Assembly: GCA_963575745.1 (NCBI GenBank)
Contig: CAUYUJ010020579.1
Location: 90,173 to 154,172, forward strand
From: Prorocentrum cordatum
Lineage: Eukaryota > Sar > Dinophyceae > Prorocentrales > Prorocentraceae
DNA: 64,000 nucleotides
Direction of reading: 5' to 3'
In this document: piece after piece, positions 59,225 through 64,000 of the stretch
Numbering within the stretch: position 1 is the stretch's first letter
How the letters are laid out: every line of letters starts with the position of its first letter
Notes under the pieces: model-generated
Told to the model about the DNA's origin: nothing
The model's input: only the letters and a program-made list of their open reading frames with translations
Database searches by the model: none
Position numbers and translations under genes: made by a program

Positions 59225-61199
59225 ATGGCAGTGCAAGCGGCGATTGCTGCTGCCAGCAGGTATCTGGCGGCGAGCGTGGCAAACGGGATGGCGGTTGGAT
59301 CGCAAGATTTCCAGGCGGCGGTTCAGCAGCAGCGCCTTCTCATCGACAGGGCGATTGCCACTCAAGGTGCCATTGACACCGCTGCCGCCGCAGACGCCTT
59401 GAACGACCTCGCGAACAGCCTCTTCCCGGACGCAGATCGCGCTGCGATCGCCAGGGCCGTCAACGCTGCACAGACGACAGGGGTGGCACCAGCGCATCGG
59501 CAACAACTCCAAACGTTCCTTCACATTCACCACTACCTCACGGAGGACGATTGGGCAGTGCTTCTCGACCCTGCAACAGCCATGGGCCGCAAGCTCGAGG
59601 TCATCATGCTCCGCATGCGGGCGCTCAACGTGATGTACCCATCGGAGCCGACGAAGGTGCACGTCGTCGCGTTGCTTGCCTTCGCCACAGGAGACGCCAG
59701 TGGGCCTGCGTCCATCGACCCCATGGCCACCCTGAGGGACGTGACGACGTCCGTGAGGTACTGGCGCGGAGTCACGCCCCCTCGGGCATTGCCATTCATC
59801 GTCACGTGGGGCCAGAACCCGAATGATCTTCGCATTGCTCACCCGCAGCTCTTCGAGGCCGCCTACGGTGAGAAGCACCCAGTGGCGTCGAAGGTGGACT
59901 CGGTCCAGCTCGGTCTTTTTCAGAGGACGTTGCCTGCCAGACAGAGCCACAGCGCGGTGGCCGCGGGGGCGAAGCGGGCTCGCGTTGCCCCCGCGGCATC
60001 CCAGCACGCTTTCCTTCAGGCTCGCATGGGGGGACGCGCGGGAGGAGGAGGAGGAGAAGGAGGAGGAAGAGGGGGAAGAGGAGGAGGAGGAGAAGGAGAA
60101 GGAAGAGGAGGAGGAGAAGGAGGAGGAGGAGGAGGTGCAGGAGGAAGAGGAGGAGGAGGAGGAGGAGGAGAAGGAGGAGGAGGAGGAGGAGGAGGAGGAG
60201 AAGGAGGAGGAGGAGGAGGAGGAGGAGGAGAAGGAGAAGGAGGATCCAACCCCCCGAAAGGTCCTTTCGGGGGTCGCGGGGATGGGGAAGCTCGGACAGC
60301 TTTGGAAACACAGTTTTCAGGAAAACCGTTTGGGCACGATAATGGAGGAGGAGGGTTGGGGCTACAGGAGGCAAGGGGTTGGGCCTCCCGAGGCGCTCGC
60401 TTCCAACTGGATGAACGCGATGCAGCATGGGCAGCAGCCTGGCATTCCTGGCTTGCAGATCTTCGCGCGCCCGCAGCAGGCGCCCGGGCTCCCCGACGTC
60501 GGCCAGTCCATGCTGCCAGTTGGCCGCGCTGGGTCGGGCGGGTTCGCGCTCATGGACGGGGCGGCCGCCGCGTCGCCATCGGCATCGCCGACGAGCGAGT
60601 CGTCGGGCAGCCCGGGCCTTCAGCTTGCACTGCCGTCCAACGCATGTTCGCCTGCAGAGGCGCCGCGCCCTGCAGCGAGTGCGTCTGCCGAGGACGTCGC
60701 CAGTCGGCTGCAGGCGAAGCTCGGCAAGGCGCGCGCAGCGAAGGCGGAGGACACGGGGGGCTCCGAGGAGACTGCCGACGAGGATGAGACCTCCAGTCAC
60801 CTGAGGAGGCCCGCTGCTGCGCCCGCTGCTAAACGTGTTTTGCGTCGGCCCGCTGCTGAGTCATCGCCTGTTTCTGCAGATGCCCGCGGCAAGGGCCGCG
60901 GGCAGGGGAAGGGCAGGGGCCGCGGCCAGGGGAAGGGCAAGGGCCGCGGCAGGGGCCGCGCCACGAGTCATGGCGCAGGCACGGCATCCAGCAGCAAGCA
61001 CCCCTACCCTGGCCCCCCCACCAAGAAAAAACCAGCCATGTGTATCGGCCAATTCGGCGTGTACACAGATCCGCGTACTTTTGCCTGGCGCGTTCTCAAG
61101 AGGGGCGAGCGCGTCGATCAGAGGTTCAATTGCAAGCGTTTCAACAATCCCGAAGAGACGTGGAGCCTGCTCGTCAAGCATTGCCTCAGCAACTCCTGA
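59225..61199 (+). CDS. RRPAA-tail family protein 2, two exons
   Basis: Exon 1 is 59,225-60,019 (265 codons, ATG at 59,225, MAVQAAIAAASRYLAAS). Exon 2 is 60,321-61,199 (293 codons with stop). The 301-nt intron reads CTTCAG|GCTCGC to TTTCAG|GAAAAC (GC donor) and holds a GGA tract and a 23-bp palindrome. Total 557 residues. The front is helical (IHHYLTEDDWAVLLDPATAM; PSEPTKVHVVALLAFATG) and similar in spacing to the front of protein 1. Then follow LRRPAAAPAAKRVLRRPAAE, a Gly/Lys/Arg run (GKGRGQGKGRGRGQGKGK) typical of RNA or DNA contact, and a tail domain with FGVYTDPRTFAWRVLKRGER and a final Trp helix. Function unknown. Confidence 0.7.
60020..60320 (+). other. Intron with GGA tract and palindrome
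   Basis: GC-AG intron, phase 0. GGA/GAA triplets fill 60,036-60,242. A perfect palindrome follows at 60,251-60,273: CCCCCGAAAGG, T, CCTTTCGGGGG. Confidence 0.65.
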
Positions 61200-62460
61200 T
61201 TTTGATTGCGAGGTGTCCAGCTGGTGCTCACAACAAATCATAACCTTGGCACGCACGGTACAGATTTGTGCGGTTGCCTCGTGTTGAGATCTCCGTTTCG
61301 CCGAGCTTTGACGGCTAGCCTCGGCGCGCGATGCGGAGGAGTCCCAGCTTAACCATCGCTCAGTTGCAGCATCAGCTTTTTGAACTCCTGGTTTGCCTAG
61401 AGCGCTACGTACGTTTGTTTGTTTGCGCTCTGTCAGAGCTGAAGGCTAGCCTCAGCTCGGACTGCGATGCGACAAAATGCATGCAGCCTCCTCCCCTCCG
61501 TCCCCCTCCACCTCCCTGTCCTCCATCTCCCGCTCGGTCACTTGCTCACTGAAAGACGTCACGTTGGAGAATGTTCGCGGCCGCGCGCCGACTTTCCCAC
61601 CTGGCCCTGGACTTGCCGTTGACCCAATGCTCTCGAACCCAAGAGGTTCCCCAGGAAATCCAGAGCTCTCGATGTCCAGCGTTCAAGTTTGAATTCCAGA
61701 GCTGTTCCAATAACTTCGGATGCGACTTCACAAACAACTGCCCGGACGGTGGCCAACATTGCAATGCAAGTTCTGTTTGGGAAGCTAGTTCGGTTAAACA
61801 CAGCGTGGACATGAACAATGACTGTCGGACTGCTAGATCAGAAGGGAAGGCAATGTGGCAAACGGAGTAGGCAAGTCTTCGTCATCATTATCCTCGTCAT
61901 CCCCCCCCCTCTTGGCGCTGCTGCACTATCGCATGTATCGCTCACCCTCTCCCAAGTCCTGGCGCTTCGCGTGTCTCCACCAGCCCATCAAGGAGCGACC
62001 CCCGAGGACGTGCTGTTATCGGGGGAGGGCGACATCATTTTGAGAACGCAGGGGCCCTGTTGAACGGGAGCCTTTGTGAGGCAGGTCCTCGGAGCCTCGT
62101 GGGAAGGTTAAAGCCTTTTAGAACCCTCTTGGGGCAGATCGGGGATTGGTTGGCGTCTTTTGGAATGCCATTGGGATCATTTGTGGGCGCAGGCTTGGTG
62201 CCATCTTGGAGGCCATCGAGGAATCAATTGCAGTGAATGCCCCCATCTAGCGTGAGCCCGATGAGTTGCAAGGCGCCGTTGCAAGGATGGCGCAAACCTC
62301 CCGAAAGGGGAAGAAGGCGGTAGGACAAATGAAGCGCTCGAGATGCCCCACCCCCCAAACAAGTTGTTAACGTAGCCTGTCTGTGTCAAGCCAGTTCCAG
62401 GCTGCGTTCATTCTCGAAGCCCAGTTTCAGGCTGCGTTCGTTCTCGCAGCCACCCATCTG
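61200..62460. other. No recognised gene
   Basis: Unique sequence with two family-G hairpins (about 61,299 and 61,436) and scattered short open frames without recognisable motifs. GCTCTCGAACCCAAGAGG-type words near 61,630 and CAGTTTCAGGCTGCGTTC (tandem pair near 62,394 and 62,425) are the only repeats seen. Confidence 0.5.
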
Positions 62461-62581
62461 GGGCCTGAGTTGATTGGGTCGGAGGTTCGCGCTGCGTCGA
62501 CGACGCATCGCCGCCCGATGCGGGGTTTGATTTTCTCGACGCCGACGCGGCGCGAACCTCTGACCCCGTCAACTCAGGCCC
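62461..62581. mobile_element. MITE-like foldback element, copy 2
   Basis: A 121-bp element with arms of about 39 bp: GGGCCTGAGTTGATTGGGTC and on, paired with the reverse complement at the right end at about 35 of 39 positions. Arms and interior are related to the element at 49,006-49,180. It ends 27 bp before the ATG at 62,609. Confidence 0.75.
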
Positions 62582-62608
62582 TCAGACCCCATCAACCCGG
62601 GCTCCGCG

Positions 62609-63139
62609 ATGGCTGTGTGCAGCCGCTGCGCCGACCCGTCCGAGACGAACTTGGTGCATGTGCGCGCAGCGGATCGCATGGCACGCAACCACGCAGGTGT
62701 ATGCATCTGGCGGTGCCGACCATGCGAGAGGCTCCGCATGCGATTGTATCGCCTGCGGACCTCCCGCCCGGAGGTGTTCGCTATGTATCGGCGGCTCGGG
62801 GCGGGGGGCAAGCAGCAGGTGTTCCAGCACGGCAAGCATATGTATGGCGATGGGTTAGTGCAGCTCATCGGGGACACATTGCAGATCCACCAGAATCCCG
62901 TGGCTGATGCGCCCCCCATGGTTGATGTGGCGATGCACTTGCCCGACTTGATGCTCCCAGATCTCATCCCCGAGCCTCCTGTTGATTGCATTTGGGTAAC
63001 GCCAGAAGAGGCCGCGAAGCTTTTTGGCGGTTTCATTCCCGAGGCCGTCGAGGCAACGCTGATAAGGAATCCCGTTTCACTGCAGAGTTTCGTTTGGATC
63101 GATCGCGTTCGCCCCGCTGTAGAGCTCGAGCAGGCGTAA
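62609..63139 (+). CDS. Zinc-ribbon-like small protein, 176 aa
   Basis: ATG at 62,609, stop at 63,137-63,139, no introns seen. An N-terminal zinc-ribbon-like unit has Cys4/Cys7 (VCSRC) and a second cluster CIWRCRPCERLRMRLYRL at about 32-49, the same WRCxxC-LxxR pattern as the gene at 53.2 kb. The middle (60-95) has YRRLGAGGKQQVFQHGKHMY, and the rest is Pro/Leu/Ile-rich (PDLMLPDLIPEPPVDCIWVT). A foldback element lies directly upstream. Probably a stand-alone member of a dinoflagellate zinc-ribbon family; it may be truncated at the C-terminus, since a TCC tract (63,195-63,355), often intronic here, follows. Confidence 0.55.
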   Translation: MAVCSRCADPSETNLVHVRAADRMARNHAGVCIWRCRPCERLRMRLYRLRTSRPEVFAMYRRLGAGGKQQVFQHGKHMYGDGLVQLIGDTLQIHQNPVADAPPMVDVAMHLPDLMLPDLIPEPPVDCIWVTPEEAAKLFGGFIPEAVEATLIRNPVSLQSFVWIDRVRPAVELEQA

Positions 63140-63194
63140 ATTTCGAGCGCAGGCTTCACTGAGCCATGCGCATAGCGTAGCAATCCTTCCAACT

Positions 63195-63355
63195 CCTCAG
63201 CCCCTCCTTCCCATCCTCCTCCGCATCTTCCTCCTCCTCCTCCTCCACCTCCTCCTCCTCCTCCCTACTCTTCCTACTACTGCTACTACTACGACTCCTC
63301 TCCCTTCTCTCCCTCCTCATCTTTCCCCTCCTCCATTTCCTCCTCCCCCCCCTCG
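63195..63355. repeat. TCC polypyrimidine tract
   Basis: TCC/TCT-rich tract with a TACTAC block near 63,270. Confidence 0.9.
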
Positions 63356-63790
63356 CCATGAGTTTTGCTTGAAATGCTACCGCAACGCTCTGCTGGCCCC
63401 ATCACGCCCCTCACGCGGCGCGCATGTACAGTCTGGCGCTTGCCGAGAAAAAAACAGAAAACGTGCTGCTCCCTTTCCTGTCCGCGGCCCGCCCCGCCCC
63501 TCCGAATCGGCGTCGATGAGGGTCGTCGGGGCTCGGCTTGCCTTGCCTGCCCTGTTCAGGGGGTGAGGGGAGGAGAGAAGGGTGGAGGGAAAGAGAGCTG
63601 AAGGGGGGAGGGTGGGAAAAGAGAATGGACGAAGAAGGCAAACCGCGGCAGCAGCGCAAGTGTCTGGTGAGCGCTCCCGTCTTTCAATATAGCTCCCAAG
63701 AGGGCCACAAGAGAGCCCATGATGGTTCCAACATGCATTCAAGCTGGCCCAAAATGCCTCCAAGACGGTCGCCGACGCAGAACGCCCAAA
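63356..63790. other. No recognised gene
   Basis: Mixed unique sequence and a GGGA-rich part (63,555-63,640). CCAAGAGGGCC-type words at 63,698-63,765 recall the repeats at 8.2 and 12.7 kb. Confidence 0.5.
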
Positions 63791-63791
63791 A

Positions 63792-64000
63792 CAGTTAGAA
63801 ACAGTTAGGAATAGTTAGAAACAGTTAGAAATAGTTAGAAACAGTTAGAAATAGTTAGAAGCAGTTATAAAACAGTTACACAACAGGCCACTTAACCTTC
63901 GACATACAACATCAGGTTGTGGCAGTTCTACAAGTCAGATTATATGCGGGTGAAGTGTAAGTCCTTAAGTGGACAGCAACTCATGTTATATGCTGTATAA
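63792..64000. repeat. AGTTAGAAAY decamer array and AT-rich boundary
   Basis: About nine copies of a 10-bp unit (AGTTAGAAAC or AGTTAGAAAT) at 63,792-63,880, then AT-rich unique sequence to the end. The same words occur near 45,565-45,590, beside satellite S3. Confidence 0.85.

Larger units (their letters stand above)
54431..61460. repeat. Dispersed hairpin family G with AGGCTAGCC core
   Basis: Five inverted repeats share a GGCTAGCC core with unrelated outer arms: 54,431-54,449 (CGAGG/CCTCG), 55,329-55,356 (GGGCTCA/TGAGCCC), 58,564-58,590 (CTTCGC/GCGAGG), about 61,299-61,328 (CGCCGAG/CTCGGCG) and about 61,436-61,460 (GAGCTGA/TCAGCTC). All lie in intergenic DNA or UTR of the plus-strand block. 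The core is a palindrome, so orientation cannot be read. Confidence 0.7.

Noticed and set aside
1-64000. rRNA and tRNA genes
   Set aside because: I looked for conserved rRNA cores and for tRNA GGTTCGANTCC T-arms with matching acceptor stems and saw none convincing by eye.

Overview
The window looks like nuclear DNA of a core dinoflagellate. Four things point that way. Degenerate copies of the dinoflagellate spliced leader lie just upstream of several start codons. Introns sit between AG|G junctions and use GA, GC or GT donors. Genes run in same-strand blocks. The DNA between them is GC-rich and full of microsatellites, satellites and transposase-like genes. I cannot name the genus from this sequence. 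I saw no rRNA, tRNA or CRISPR array. ORFs are open almost everywhere in the GC-rich repeats, so most long ORFs here are not genes.

Layout. 0.2-7.3 kb: a minus-strand region with a gag-like N-terminal piece and many broken reading frames, studded with about 17 copies of a 14-nt hairpin. 7.4-13.5 kb: mostly repeats, with one helicase-like fragment on the minus strand. 14.0-16.2 kb: an intact minus-strand gene for an endonuclease/exonuclease/phosphatase-like protein, carrying a second hairpin family in frame. 16.4-17.7 kb: a 73-bp minisatellite and satellite locus S1. 17.8-21.9 kb: a frameshifted transposase-like gene and an intact gene of a recurring RRPAA-tail family, both with relict spliced leaders. 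22-26 kb: small coiled-coil ORFs, long GT and GGA tracts, and a tandem array of 33-bp palindromes. 26.2-29.4 kb: a head-to-head pair of GYD-repeat genes. 29.5-33.6 kb: two poorly preserved minus-strand genes. 34.1 kb: satellite S2. 34.4-44.3 kb: a minus-strand block of four genes with its own GGGGCCCC hairpin family, bracketed by AT-rich TTAATTAA segments. 44.5-45.3 kb: satellite S3 at a divergent strand switch. 46-63 kb: a plus-strand block with a retroposed gene, a third transposase-like gene, two zinc-ribbon-like genes, a complete C5 cytosine methyltransferase gene and another RRPAA-tail gene. 63.8 kb to the end: another AT-rich boundary.

How the parts relate. The DDE-transposase-like genes (three copies), the RRPAA-tail genes (three), the zinc-ribbon genes (two) and the methyltransferase are the recurring coding content. 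Much of it looks retroposed or mobile, as expected for a region that grows by cDNA recycling and transposition. The methyltransferase model from 55,413 to 58,206 joins nine exons into 478 codons with all catalytic motifs in order. One of its introns is a near-perfect foldback, which makes it the best candidate here for a recently inserted mobile intron.

The most unusual signal is that separate gene blocks carry different families of short dispersed inverted repeats. In the three blocks where orientation can be read, copies keep one orientation relative to transcription, and they sit inside coding sequence, introns and flanking DNA. Single-base frameshifts at homopolymers (18,384 and 33,460) may be decay or long-read assembly error.
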